DNA of 64,000 bases from Xenophilus aerolatus (GTDB lineage Bacteria > Pseudomonadota > Gammaproteobacteria > Burkholderiales > Burkholderiaceae_C): the NCBI GenBank assembly GCA_030418545.1, contig QAIB01000002.1:1-64000 (forward strand), given 5' to 3'. Shown here one piece after another: positions 43,119-51,778 of the stretch. A model generated the notes under the pieces. The model was not told the origin of the DNA. It searched no databases and worked only from the letters and a program-made list of their open reading frames with translations. A program made the position numbers and the translations under genes. Within the stretch, counting starts at the first letter, position 1. Each line of letters begins with the position of its first letter.

Positions 43119-44708
43119 TCAGGCAGCCGTCGCCTGCCGCACCGCGTGCTCCCAGCGCGCCATGGCCTCCTGCGCCTGCGGGCGGCCCAGCGTGGGCACG
43201 AAGCGGCGTTCCACGCGCCAAAGCTTCGACAGCTCGTCGGTGCCCGCATACACCCCGCACGACAGGCCGGCCAGGTAGGCCGCGCCCAGCGCGGTGGTCT
43301 CGGTCACCTCCGGCCGCACGACGGGGATGCCGAGCAGGTCGGCCTGGAACTGCATCAGCAGGTCGTTGACGCTGGCGCCGCCGTCCACGCGCAGCTCGGT
43401 CACGGGCTGGCCGCCGGCGGCCACCACGTCGCGGCTCATGGCCTGCAGCAGGGCGGCGCTCTGGTAGGCGATGCTCTCCAGCGCGGCGCGCGCGATGTGC
43501 GCGACGGTGGTGCCGCGCGTGAGGCCGGTGATGGTGCCGCGCGCGTCGGCGTTCCAGTAGGGCGCGCCCAGGCCGGTGAAGGCCGGCACCATCATCACGC
43601 CGCCCGCATCGGGCACGCTCTCGGCCAGCGACTGCACCTCTGCGCTGCCCTTGATGGCCTTGAGGCCGTCGCGCAGCCACTGCACCACGGCGCCGCCGAC
43701 GAAGACGCTGCCTTCCATCGCATACCGAGCTTGCGCCGAGACGTGCCCGGCGCCGGGCCGCCCCAAGCCGGGCACAGCCCCCTCGGGGGGCAGCGAACCA
43801 CGCGAAGCGGGAAGCGTGGGGGCCTCGATCTGCGCCGCACTGGTCACCAGCAGGCCGTTCTGCGAGGCCTGGAACTTCTCGCCCGTGTGCATGAGCAGGA
43901 AGCAGCCGGTGCCGTAGGTGTTCTTGGCCATGCCGGCCTCGAAGCAGGCCTGGCCGAAAAGCGCCGCCTGCTGGTCGCCGGCGACCCCGCCGATGGGCAG
44001 CGCGTGGCCCAGCAGGTCGGCATCGGCATCGGCGAAGTGGCAGCTCGACGGACGCACCTGCGGCAGCACCGAGGCGGGGATGTCCAGCACCGCCAGCAGC
44101 TCGGCGTCCCATTCGTTGCGGTGCACGTTGAAGAGCATGGTGCGCGAGGCGTTGCTTACGTCCGTCACGTGCACCTTGCCGCCCGTCAGCTGCCAGATCA
44201 GCCAGCTGTCGACCGTGCCGAAGGCCAGCTCGCCGCGCGCGGCCTGGGCGCGCGCGCCGGCCACGTTGTCGAGCAGCCAGCGCAGCTTGGTGGCCGAGAA
44301 GTAGGCGTCGATCACCAGGCCCGTCTTCTCGCGGATGGTGGCCTCCATGCCGTCCTGGCGCAGGCGGGCGCACAGCGGCTCGGCGCGCCGGTCCTGCCAC
44401 ACGATGGCGGGATGCACCGGCTGGCCGGTCCGGCGGTTCCACAACAGCGTGGTCTCGCGCTGGTTGGTGATGCCGATGCCCGCCATGTCCGAGGCCTGCA
44501 ACCCGGCCTTGGCCAGCACGTCGCGCGCGGTGGCCAGCTGGCCCTGCCAGATCTCCATCGGGTCGTGCTCCACCCAGCCGGGCTGCGGGTAGTGCTGGGT
44601 GAGCTCGCGCTGCGCCATGGCAACGATGCGCCCGCCGCGGTCGAACACGATGCTGCGCGAGCTGGAGGTGCCCTGGTCGAGGGCGAGCAGGTAGGTCTTG
44701 TCGATCAT
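43119..44708 (-). CDS. glpK: Glycerol kinase with in-frame repeat-derived insertion
   Basis: 529 residues; E. coli GlpK has 502. It phosphorylates glycerol to sn-glycerol-3-phosphate. FGGY motifs are intact: [18 protein letters not shown] (9-26), [45 protein letters not shown] and the C-terminal [20 protein letters not shown]. Between Q293 and ARYAMEGS, where the family has a short loop, about 33 residues ([17 protein letters not shown] onward) are encoded by a palindromic repeat (43735-43829). The start overlaps the glpR stop (ATGA), so glpR and glpK form one operon. Activity is likely kept because the insert is in a loop, but allosteric sites may be affected. Confidence 0.93.
   Translation of the reverse strand: MIDKTYLLALDQGTSSSRSIVFDRGGRIVAMAQRELTQHYPQPGWVEHDPMEIWQGQLATARDVLAKAGLQASDMAGIGITNQRETTLLWNRRTGQPVHPAIVWQDRRAEPLCARLRQDGMEATIREKTGLVIDAYFSATKLRWLLDNVAGARAQAARGELAFGTVDSWLIWQLTGGKVHVTDVSNASRTMLFNVHRNEWDAELLAVLDIPASVLPQVRPSSCHFADADADLLGHALPIGGVAGDQQAALFGQACFEAGMAKNTYGTGCFLLMHTGEKFQASQNGLLVTSAAQIEAPTLPASRGSLPPEGAVPGLGRPGAGHVSAQARYAMEGSVFVGGAVVQWLRDGLKAIKGSAEVQSLAESVPDAGGVMMVPAFTGLGAPYWNADARGTITGLTRGTTVAHIARAALESIAYQSAALLQAMSRDVVAAGGQPVTELRVDGGASVNDLLMQFQADLLGIPVVRPEVTETTALGAAYLAGLSCGVYAGTDELSKLWRVERRFVPTLGRPQAQEAMARWEHAVRQATAA
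43735..43829 (-). repeat. Palindromic repeat inserted in frame in glpK
   Basis: On the minus strand it runs CCCCCACGCTTCCCGCTTCG, then TTCGCTGCCCCCCGAGGGGG, then a GGCGGCCCGGCGCCGGGCA-like palindrome. The same order (CCCCCA, GCGCTTCGCG, CCCCCTTCGAGGGGGC, CGGCCCGGC...GCCGG) is seen in the intergenic repeat at 19461-19560 on the same strand. About 95 bases replace a loop of about seven codons and leave the reading frame open. Confidence 0.75.
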
Positions 44709-45529
44709 GGTGTCGGGGAAGAAGAAGGGGATTCGGTGGCCGGGTCGGCCGCCACCACGCAGCGCACCCCGGCCGCGTCCAGCAGCTCGGGGAAGGGCGC
44801 GGGCGGCGGCGCGTCGGTGAAGAGGCAGTCGATGCGTGCCAGCGGCGCGATCTGCACAATGGCCGGCCGGTGGAACTTGCTGGCGTCGGCCGCCAGCCAG
44901 ACTTCGCGGCCCTGGGCCAGGATGGTCTGGGCCACCTTGACCTCGCGCAGGTCGAAGTCGCGCAGCGTGGCCTCGCCGCCCTCGGCCTCGATGCCGGAGC
45001 AGCCGATGAGCGCGATGTCGACCTTGAACTGGCGCATGAAGTCGATGGTGGTCTCGCCGACCACGGCCCGGTCGCGGGCCCGCACGGTGCCGCCGGCCAC
45101 GATGACGTCGCAGGCCTCGTTGTCGGCCAGGATGTGGGCGACGTGCAGGTTGTTGGTGATCACCCGCAGCCCGCGGTGGTGCATCAAGGCGCGGGCGATG
45201 GCTTCGGCCGTGGTGCCGATGTTGAGGATCAGCGAGCAGTCGTTGGGCACCCGCTCGGCCACCGCGCGCGCGATGCGGGCCTTGCCTTCGGCGTTCAGGG
45301 TCTCGCGCTGCGGGTGGGCGATGTTCTCGGTGGTGGACGCCGGCGCCCGCACCCCGCCGTGGAAGCGCACCAGCAGCCCTGCGTCGGCCAGCCGCTGCAC
45401 GTCGCGCCGCACCGTCTGCAGCGTGACGCCGAGCAGCTCGGCCAGCTGCTCCACCGTCATGGCGCCTCGGGCGCGCACGGTGTCGAGCAGGTTGAGCTGG
45501 CGCGGGTTGGAATTGTTCACGCCTCGCAC
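44705..45529 (-). CDS. glpR: DeoR-family repressor of glycerol metabolism
   Basis: 274 residues if the first GTG (45529) is used, 271 if the GTG at 45520, which gives [19 protein letters not shown] and fits the family better. The DeoR winged HTH is [20 protein letters not shown]; the C-terminal sugar-phosphate sensor has [15 protein letters not shown] and the [26 protein letters not shown] core. It should repress glpK (4-bp overlap downstream) and the divergent glpD until glycerol-3-phosphate binds. E. coli GlpR is 252 residues. Confidence 0.92.
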   Translation of the reverse strand: MRGVNNSNPRQLNLLDTVRARGAMTVEQLAELLGVTLQTVRRDVQRLADAGLLVRFHGGVRAPASTTENIAHPQRETLNAEGKARIARAVAERVPNDCSLILNIGTTAEAIARALMHHRGLRVITNNLHVAHILADNEACDVIVAGGTVRARDRAVVGETTIDFMRQFKVDIALIGCSGIEAEGGEATLRDFDLREVKVAQTILAQGREVWLAADASKFHRPAIVQIAPLARIDCLFTDAPPPAPFPELLDAAGVRCVVAADPATESPSSSPTP

Positions 45530-45544
45530 TTTAAACCGAAAAAA

Positions 45545-45613
45545 AACGAATGGACTTCAGGGATAACTAGGAGGAAAATCGCGCATTAACGAATCGATAG
45601 GAACAAAATCGCG
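45545..45613. promoter_or_regulatory. Repeated motifs between glpR and glpD, candidate GlpR sites
   Basis: AACGAAT occurs at 45545-45551 and 45588-45594 (43 bases apart, about four helical turns) and AAAATCGCG at 45575-45583 and 45605-45613 (30 apart). DeoR-type GlpR proteins recognise TTCG/CGAA-containing half-sites, so the AACGAA copies are the better candidates. The 132-bp gap is AT-richer than its surroundings, as expected for two divergent promoters. Confidence 0.4.
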
Positions 45614-45661
45614 GCGAAGCGGGTCCAAAAAGGCCGACACCGCCCGACCCTTGCGCACGCC

Positions 45662-47263
45662 ATGAGCAGCTCTTCCCCTTCCACCGCCCGTCCTTCGCCC
45701 ACCCACGCCGGGGCCGCCGCCTTCGACTGCGACGTCTTCGTGGTGGGGGGCGGCATCAACGGCTGCGGCATCGCCCGCGACCTCGCCGGCCGCGGCTGGC
45801 GCGTGGTGCTGGCCGAGAAGGACGACCTGGCGGCGCACACCTCGTCCTCGTCGACCAAGCTGATCCACGGCGGCCTGCGCTACCTGGAGTACTACGAGTT
45901 CTCACTGGTGCGCAAGGCGCTGCAGGAGCGCGAGGTGCTGCTGCGCAGTGCGCCGCACATCATGTGGCCGCTGCGCTTCGTGATGCCGCACGACGCCTCG
46001 ATGCGCCCCGCGTGGATGGTGCGCCTGGGCCTGTTCCTGTACGACCACCTGGCCAAGCGCGAGGTGCTGCCCGGCTCGCGCGGCGTCGACCTGCGCGAGC
46101 ACCCGGCCGGCGCGCCGCTCAAGTCCAGCTACCGGCGCGGCTTCGTGTATTCCGACGGCTGGGTGGACGACGCCCGCCTGGTCGTGCTCAACGCGCTGGA
46201 CGCGCAGGCGCGCGGCGCCCAGATCCTCACGCGCACCCGCTGCGTGGGTGCGCAGCGCGACGCGGCGGGCTGGACCGTCGCGCTCGAAGGCGCCGACGGC
46301 GTGCAGCGCACGCTGCGCGCCCGTGCGCTGGTCAACGCGGCCGGGCCCTGGGCCGAGTCCTTCCTGCGCGGCGCGGCGCACGCGGCGGCGGGCGAGAAGC
46401 TCGCCACCAAGAGCCTGCGCCTGGTCAAGGGCAGCCACATCGTGGTGCCGCGGGTGTTCGAGCACGACCACGCCTACATCTTCCAGAACCCCGACAAGCG
46501 CATCATCTTCGCCATCCCGTACCAGGACGACTTCACGCTGATCGGCACCACCGACGTCGAGGTGCAGGGCGAGCCCGGCAGCGCGCGCATCGACGAGGGC
46601 GAGATCGCCTACCTGTGCGAGCAGGCCAGCCGCTACTTCGCCAAGCCGATCGTGCCGGCCGACGTGGTCTGGACCTATTCCGGCGTGCGCCCGCTGCTGG
46701 ACGACGCCTCCGGCGACCCCTCGGCCGTGACGCGCGACTACCTGCTCGAGAAGCACACCGACGGCGCACCGCTGCTCACGGTCTGGGGCGGCAAGATCAC
46801 CACCTTCCGCAAGCTCGCCGAAGATGCCGCAGACGACGTCGGCCGGATGCTGGGCGAACAACGCCCGGCCTGGACGCACGGCGCCGTGATGGCCGGCGGC
46901 GACCTGTCGGCCTGGGTCGGCAAGCCGCAGGCGGGCGAACTGCCCCAGGAGCGTTTCGAGCGCTTCGTGGCGGCGGTGCAGCGCAAGTACCCGTGGCTGC
47001 CCGCCGCACTGGCCCGGCGCCTTTCGCGGGCCTACGGCGCGCGGGTGTCCGAACTGCTGGGCCGGTCGCAGGACGTGCCCGACCTCGGCACCGAGGTCGC
47101 GCCGGGCCTGTACGAGCGCGAACTGCAGTTCCTCATCGACACCGAATGGGCGCGCACGGCGGACGACGTGCTCTGGCGCCGGTCCAAGCTGGGCCTGCGC
47201 CTGTCGCAGGCGCAGCGCGACAAGGTTGCGGCCTGGATGGACGCGCACGCGCCGACGGTCTGA
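45662..47263 (+). CDS. glpD: Aerobic glycerol-3-phosphate dehydrogenase
   Basis: 533 residues (E. coli GlpD 501), the excess being a Ser/Pro/Ala-rich leader of about 20 residues. The FAD motif DVFVVGGGINGCGIARDL starts near residue 24, followed by TSSSSTKLIHGGLRYLEYYE and the substrate region YSGVRPLLDD. It oxidises sn-glycerol-3-phosphate to dihydroxyacetone phosphate and feeds electrons to ubiquinone at the inner membrane. Divergent from glpR-glpK with 132 bp between. No clear ribosome-binding site at this ATG, so a start a little downstream is possible. Confidence 0.93.
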   Translation: MSSSSPSTARPSPTHAGAAAFDCDVFVVGGGINGCGIARDLAGRGWRVVLAEKDDLAAHTSSSSTKLIHGGLRYLEYYEFSLVRKALQEREVLLRSAPHIMWPLRFVMPHDASMRPAWMVRLGLFLYDHLAKREVLPGSRGVDLREHPAGAPLKSSYRRGFVYSDGWVDDARLVVLNALDAQARGAQILTRTRCVGAQRDAAGWTVALEGADGVQRTLRARALVNAAGPWAESFLRGAAHAAAGEKLATKSLRLVKGSHIVVPRVFEHDHAYIFQNPDKRIIFAIPYQDDFTLIGTTDVEVQGEPGSARIDEGEIAYLCEQASRYFAKPIVPADVVWTYSGVRPLLDDASGDPSAVTRDYLLEKHTDGAPLLTVWGGKITTFRKLAEDAADDVGRMLGEQRPAWTHGAVMAGGDLSAWVGKPQAGELPQERFERFVAAVQRKYPWLPAALARRLSRAYGARVSELLGRSQDVPDLGTEVAPGLYERELQFLIDTEWARTADDVLWRRSKLGLRLSQAQRDKVAAWMDAHAPTV

Positions 47264-47378
47264 CGCTGCGTGCAGGCACGGCCGGGGGCGCTCTGCCGCT
47301 TGGCCCTGGCGATCGGCGGGTCAAGCGCCGAGCGGCCCGCTTTTGCAGCGACAGTCGACCCGATCACGAGGGTGTCGC

Positions 47379-47942
47379 ATGCAACGTCGACCTTTTCTCC
47401 TGGGCCTGACGCTGGCGGGCGCAGGTTGCACGCCGCTGGCGTCCGAACGCGACCCGGCCGCGCAGGCTCTGCGCCAGGGTGGTTGCGCGCTGCTGCTGCG
47501 GCATGCGCGCACCGAGCCGGGTGTCGGCGACCCGCCGGGCTTCCGGCTTGGCGTGTGCAGCACGCAGCGCAATTTGAGCGAAGCCGGCCGCGAAGACGCG
47601 CGCGCCATCGCGCGCTGGTTCGCCGCGGCGGGGCTGCGAGCGCAGGCGGTGCGCAGCAGCGCGTGGTGCCGTTGCATCGACACGGCGCAGCTGGCTTTCG
47701 GCGCCTCCGTGCCCTGGCCGCCGCTCGATTCCACCTTCGATTCGCCGTCCGTGTCGCCATCGGCCACACAGGCGCTGCGTGACGCTCTAGGCGGCATCCC
47801 GCCGGGACGCTTCGAGGTGTGGGTCACGCACCAGGTCAACATCACGGCGCTGACCGGCGAGGTGCCCGCCATGGGCGAAGGGCTGGTCGTGGGCCCGCAG
47901 GCGCGCGTGCTGGCGCGCTGGCAGGCCCGCACCGACGGCTGA
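47379..47942 (+). CDS. Histidine phosphatase-family protein, probable lipoprotein
   Basis: 187 residues. The N-terminus MQRRPFLLGLTLAGAGC looks like a lipoprotein signal with the modified cysteine at residue 17. The phosphatase core has the phospho-acceptor histidine in LLRHARTEPG (about 40-49) and the second catalytic histidine in VWVTHQVNITALTG. Small secreted or anchored members of this group dephosphorylate unknown periplasmic substrates. It ends 11 bases from the convergent HD-family gene. Confidence 0.85.
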   Translation: MQRRPFLLGLTLAGAGCTPLASERDPAAQALRQGGCALLLRHARTEPGVGDPPGFRLGVCSTQRNLSEAGREDARAIARWFAAAGLRAQAVRSSAWCRCIDTAQLAFGASVPWPPLDSTFDSPSVSPSATQALRDALGGIPPGRFEVWVTHQVNITALTGEVPAMGEGLVVGPQARVLARWQARTDG

Positions 47943-47953
47943 AGCCGGCCGGC

Positions 47954-48586
47954 TCAGGCGCCGATGGCCTGCCGCAGGTTGAGGCGGGCCTGGGCCTCGC
48001 AGCGCCCCCGCACGCCGGGCGTCTGGTAGAGCGGCTCGCGCGCGAGGAAGCGGCCCAGGATCAGCTTGCGCCGCGGCTCGAAGACCTCGGGCGGCACATG
48101 GGCGTACTCGCGGCGGATCTGCTGCTCGTATTCGGCAAAGCGCTCGGGCGGCGCGCCGAGGATCGAGAGGTCGATGTCCACCAGCAGCTGCGCGTCGGGC
48201 TCGGTGGGCTGCGCGTCGTGCAGCGTGGCCATCACCAGGGCATGCACACGTGCGGCCACGTCGTCGGCCACGCCGGCAGCGCGCAGGGCGTCGCGCGCCC
48301 AGTCGGCGCTGCGGGCCTCGTTGTCGCTCGCCTGCAGCTCGTAGATCGCATCGTGGAAGAAGAGGGCGAGCGCGACTTCCGCCGGCCGCGCGGCCTGCGC
48401 GCGTTCCTGCTCGAAAGCATCCAGGCATTCGGCCAGGTGCTGCAGTGCGTGGTAGTGGCGGTGAGGCTCGGCGTAGCGCCGCATCAGCGCTTCGAAGAGG
48501 CCCGGCGAGGGCTGGCGCCCGAGCGCGTGCCAGGCGGCATCCCAGGGCGGGCGCAGGACGGTGGTGAGATGAAGCGGCACGCCCAT
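47954..48586 (-). CDS. HD-superfamily predicted metal-dependent phosphohydrolase
   Basis: 210 residues of the COG4339-like HD group. Metal-ligand segments are RHYHALQHLAECLDAF (about 43-58), ALFFHDAIYELQASDNE (about 73-89, the HD pair) and LVDIDLSILGAPP. Bacterial members are often misnamed after an NMDA-receptor subunit; the substrate is unknown. It is the last gene of a minus-strand run (MoxR, DUF58, TgpA, MltB, this), seven bases after the mltB stop. Confidence 0.85.
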   Translation of the reverse strand: MGVPLHLTTVLRPPWDAAWHALGRQPSPGLFEALMRRYAEPHRHYHALQHLAECLDAFEQERAQAARPAEVALALFFHDAIYELQASDNEARSADWARDALRAAGVADDVAARVHALVMATLHDAQPTEPDAQLLVDIDLSILGAPPERFAEYEQQIRREYAHVPPEVFEPRRKLILGRFLAREPLYQTPGVRGRCEAQARLNLRQAIGA

Positions 48587-48593
48587 GGTCGGC

Positions 48594-49679
48594 TCACTGC
48601 GCCATCGCGGCCTTGACCTCGTTGCCCAGGTCGAGCACCGACATCGCGTAGTAGCTGCTCCAGTTGTAGCGCGTGATGACGTAGAAGTTCTGCGTGCCGG
48701 CCACGTACTGCGCGGGCGTGTCGGCCCCGTTCTGCAGCTCGATCAGCGCCAGCAGCCCGGGGTGGCGGGCGCCCGCGGCGTCGAGCTGCGCGCCGGCGGC
48801 GACGAAGCTGTCGGCGCTGAAGCTCGGCAGGATGTCCTTCTCGAGCAGCAGGGGCATGCGCGCATCGGGTCCCAGCCGCACCGGGTAGGTGGCCGCCATG
48901 CCGCGCTGCCAGCCGAAGGACTTGAAGTAGTTGGCGACCGAGCCGATGACGTCGGCCGGGTTGTTCACCAGGTCGATGCGGCCGTCGCCGTCGTAGTCGA
49001 CCGCGTACTTGGCGATGCTGCTGGGCATGAACTGCGGCATGCCCATCGCGCCGGCGTAGCTGCCCAGCGGGCGCGTCGGGTCTTCGTGCGTGCGGCTCTC
49101 GGTGGACAGGAAGCTCTCCAGCTCCTCGCGGAAGAAGGCGCGCCGCTGCTCCGCGCGCGGGTGCGCATCGGGGAAGTCGAAGCTCAAGGTGGCCAGCGCG
49201 TCGAGCACCCGGAAGCTGCCCATGTTGCGGCCGTAGATCGTCTCCACGCCGATGATGCCCACGACGATTTCGGGCGGCACGCCGAAGTCGCGTTCGGCGC
49301 GCGCCAGCGTGTCGGCGTTGTCGCGCCAGAAGCGCTGGCCGGCGGCGATGCGCACCGGGTCGATGAAGCGGCTGCGGTACACCGCCCAGTTCTTGCGCGT
49401 GCCGCCGGGCGCCGGCAGCATCAGGCGCGGCACGTTGGCCAGCATGCGCGCGCTGCCGATGGTGGCGCGCACCCAGGCCGGGTCGAGGTTGCGGCGCTGG
49501 GCGATCTCGTCGGCGAACCGCATCGCGTCTTCGCGCGTGGCGTAGGAGCTGCCGCCCCGGGCCGTGCCGACCGCCTTGGTCTTCGAGGCTTTTTGGGCTG
49601 CGGCCGGCGCCAGATGGGCGCAGAGCGCCACGAAAAGAAGAGCAATCGACAGGGGCTTGAGGGGGCGCAGGCGAGGCAT
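48594..49679 (-). CDS. mltB: Membrane-bound lytic murein transglycosylase B family protein
   Basis: 361 residues, the same length as E. coli MltB. It cleaves the MurNAc-GlcNAc bond of peptidoglycan with formation of 1,6-anhydro-MurNAc. A signal peptide (SIALLFVALCAHLAPAAAQ) lacks a lipobox, so it is probably soluble in the periplasm. The catalytic glutamate lies in VGIIGVETIYGRNMG; AGAMGMPQFMPSS and the EF-hand-like DYDGDGRIDL are as in Slt35. The start at 49679 is chosen; one seven codons upstream (49700) is possible. It lies 47 bases after tgpA. Confidence 0.93.
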   Translation of the reverse strand: MPRLRPLKPLSIALLFVALCAHLAPAAAQKASKTKAVGTARGGSSYATREDAMRFADEIAQRRNLDPAWVRATIGSARMLANVPRLMLPAPGGTRKNWAVYRSRFIDPVRIAAGQRFWRDNADTLARAERDFGVPPEIVVGIIGVETIYGRNMGSFRVLDALATLSFDFPDAHPRAEQRRAFFREELESFLSTESRTHEDPTRPLGSYAGAMGMPQFMPSSIAKYAVDYDGDGRIDLVNNPADVIGSVANYFKSFGWQRGMAATYPVRLGPDARMPLLLEKDILPSFSADSFVAAGAQLDAAGARHPGLLALIELQNGADTPAQYVAGTQNFYVITRYNWSSYYAMSVLDLGNEVKAAMAQ

Positions 49680-49726
49680 GCGCGGATTGTGCCCGCGCAT
49701 GCGGCATGCCCCGGCATCGAAACGAC

Positions 49727-51778
49727 TCAGGGTGTGGACGACACCACGCTTGCCGCAGCCGATGCCGCCGGCCAGCGCAGGCGGCGGAACTCCGCGCGCA
49801 GTGCCGGCAACCCGGCGGCCGGGTCGGGCGCATAGCGCTGGGCCTCCAGGCGCAGCAGCCAGTCGCGCTGCGCCGCGCTGGCTTCGCTGCCGAATCGCTC
49901 CGCCAGCAGTTCGGCCATCCGGCGCGGCGCGGCGTGGGGGGCCACGGCAATGCCGGCGCGCGCGAGCCGCTTGCGCGCCTCGGCCAGCAGGCGCAGCCAG
50001 GGGTCGACGCGGCTGCGCTCCCACAGCGTCCATGCCGCCCCGCCCAGGCTGGCGGCCACCAGCAACAGCAGCAGCACGTAGGCCAGGTCGGCCAGGCTGG
50101 GGCTGTCGAAGCCCAGGTTCTTCAGCAGGTCGAGCTGGCGGCTCTGCGTGTAGTTCAGGACCCACTGGTTCCAGCCGTTGTTGACGGCTTCCCAGGCGGC
50201 GCGCAGGTTCTGCACGAGCGTGGGGCTCATCGCGCCCACTGCGCCGGCCAGGAAACCGGGCGTGGGCGCCAGGCGCCGGAACTGGCCGATGCGGTCGGGC
50301 GAGATCGAGGCGGTGGGGTCGACGCGCACCCAGCCGCGGCCTTCTTCCCACACCTCGGCCCAGGCATGGGCGTCGCTGTTGCGCACGGTCCAGTAGCCGT
50401 CGACGCCGTTGAGCTCGCCGCCCTGGAAGCCGGTGACGATGCGCGCCGGCACGCCGGCTGCCCGCATCAGCACCACGAAGCCCGACGCGATGTGCTCGCA
50501 GAAGCCCGCCTTGCGGTCGAACCAGAACTCGTCGGCCGTCTGGTCGCCGTACACGCCCGGTTCCAGCGTGTAGCTGTAGCCGCCGGTGCGCAGGCGCTGC
50601 TGCGCGGCCCGCACCAGCAGGGGCACGAAGTCGGCGCCGGCGGCCGAGGCGCGTGCTTCGGCCGCCATCTGCGCGGCGAGTTCGACGGTGCGCGGGTTGC
50701 TGCCCGGCGGCAGCGCGGTGTAGGCCTGCAGGCCCGGCAGGCGACGCGTGGGGCCGCTGTCGAAGTCGAGGTAGCTCTCGACGCGGTAGCGCAGCAGGTC
50801 GCCGACGGGGCGGCTGGTGAACCACTGCAGGTCGGGCGTCTGCGTGACGCGCAGGCCGGGCACCTCGGGCGCGTCGCGCGCCGCGTCGAGCGTGAGCAGC
50901 CAGGGGCGGTTGCTGGGCTCCATCGTGACGGCATAGCGCACCGGCTCGCCGCGCACGCGCAAATTGGCCGGCAGGAAGCCGCGCTCCCAGGGCTGTGGAG
51001 CGGTCCATTCGCGGCCGTCGAAGTTCGTCAGCACCGGGCCGCGGAAGTACAGGCGGTCGCGCGCGGGCGGGATGTCGCCGTCGAAGCGGATGCGGGCGGC
51101 GATGCCGTCGTCGAGCGCGAGCTGCGCGATGGCGCCCACCCGCATGGTGTTCGACAGACCGGTGCGGCCGGTCATGTTGTCGTTGGGCGTGCCCCACAGC
51201 GGCGCCAGCCGTGGGAAGAGCATGAAGAGCGCCAGCATGATCGGCGCGCCGGCCAGCGCCATCCAGCCTGCCGTGCGTGCGGCCTGCGACAACGGCGGCC
51301 GGCCCACCGGCATGTGCGCGTTGACCAGCGCCGTCAGCAGCCCCAGCAGCGCCAGCAGCATCGCGAAGGCGGTGGCGAGCGACTGCGAATAGAAGAAGTT
51401 CGTGAGCATCGCGAAGAAGCCCAGGAAGAACACGACGAAGGCGTCGCGGCGCGCGCGCAGCTCCAGCGTCTTGAGGGCCAGCAGCACCACCACCAGCGTC
51501 ACGCCCGCGTCCTTGCCCAGCAGCGTGCGGTAGCTGGCGAAGGTGCCCGCCAGCGCCAGCACCAGCAGCGCCACGCGCCACCAGCGGCTGGGCAGCGGCC
51601 GCGCCTGCACGGCCAGCACGCCGCGCCACAGCAGCACCGCCCCCGTCAGGCCGACGCACCACAGGGGCAGGTTGGGCGTCTGCGGCAGCACGATGAGCGC
51701 GATCACGCCGAGCAGGAACAGCGTGTCGCGCGTGTCGCGAGGCATCTCGCGCCGCAGCGTGGCCGGCGGCGTCAGCAT
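49727..51778 (-). CDS. TgpA-type transmembrane transglutaminase (DUF3488)
   Basis: 683 residues. Six or more N-terminal membrane helices (DUF3488, about 15-200) are followed by a periplasmic transglutaminase domain with C427 (GFCEHIASGF), H471 (SDAHAWAEVW) and D487 (RVDPTAS), then a single membrane helix (LADLAYVLLLLLVAA) and a cytoplasmic C-terminal domain. In Pseudomonas the homologue is an essential membrane protein of unclear substrate. The ATG (51778) overlaps the DUF58 stop by seven bases. Together with MoxR and DUF58 it forms the usual three-gene module. Confidence 0.92.
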   Translation of the reverse strand: MLTPPATLRREMPRDTRDTLFLLGVIALIVLPQTPNLPLWCVGLTGAVLLWRGVLAVQARPLPSRWWRVALLVLALAGTFASYRTLLGKDAGVTLVVVLLALKTLELRARRDAFVVFFLGFFAMLTNFFYSQSLATAFAMLLALLGLLTALVNAHMPVGRPPLSQAARTAGWMALAGAPIMLALFMLFPRLAPLWGTPNDNMTGRTGLSNTMRVGAIAQLALDDGIAARIRFDGDIPPARDRLYFRGPVLTNFDGREWTAPQPWERGFLPANLRVRGEPVRYAVTMEPSNRPWLLTLDAARDAPEVPGLRVTQTPDLQWFTSRPVGDLLRYRVESYLDFDSGPTRRLPGLQAYTALPPGSNPRTVELAAQMAAEARASAAGADFVPLLVRAAQQRLRTGGYSYTLEPGVYGDQTADEFWFDRKAGFCEHIASGFVVLMRAAGVPARIVTGFQGGELNGVDGYWTVRNSDAHAWAEVWEEGRGWVRVDPTASISPDRIGQFRRLAPTPGFLAGAVGAMSPTLVQNLRAAWEAVNNGWNQWVLNYTQSRQLDLLKNLGFDSPSLADLAYVLLLLLVAASLGGAAWTLWERSRVDPWLRLLAEARKRLARAGIAVAPHAAPRRMAELLAERFGSEASAAQRDWLLRLEAQRYAPDPAAGLPALRAEFRRLRWPAASAAASVVSSTP

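Noticed and set aside
45568-45600. Small gene after the AGGAGG at 45570-45574 in the glpR-glpD gap
   Set aside because: No ATG, GTG or TTG at proper spacing opens a frame longer than a few codons.
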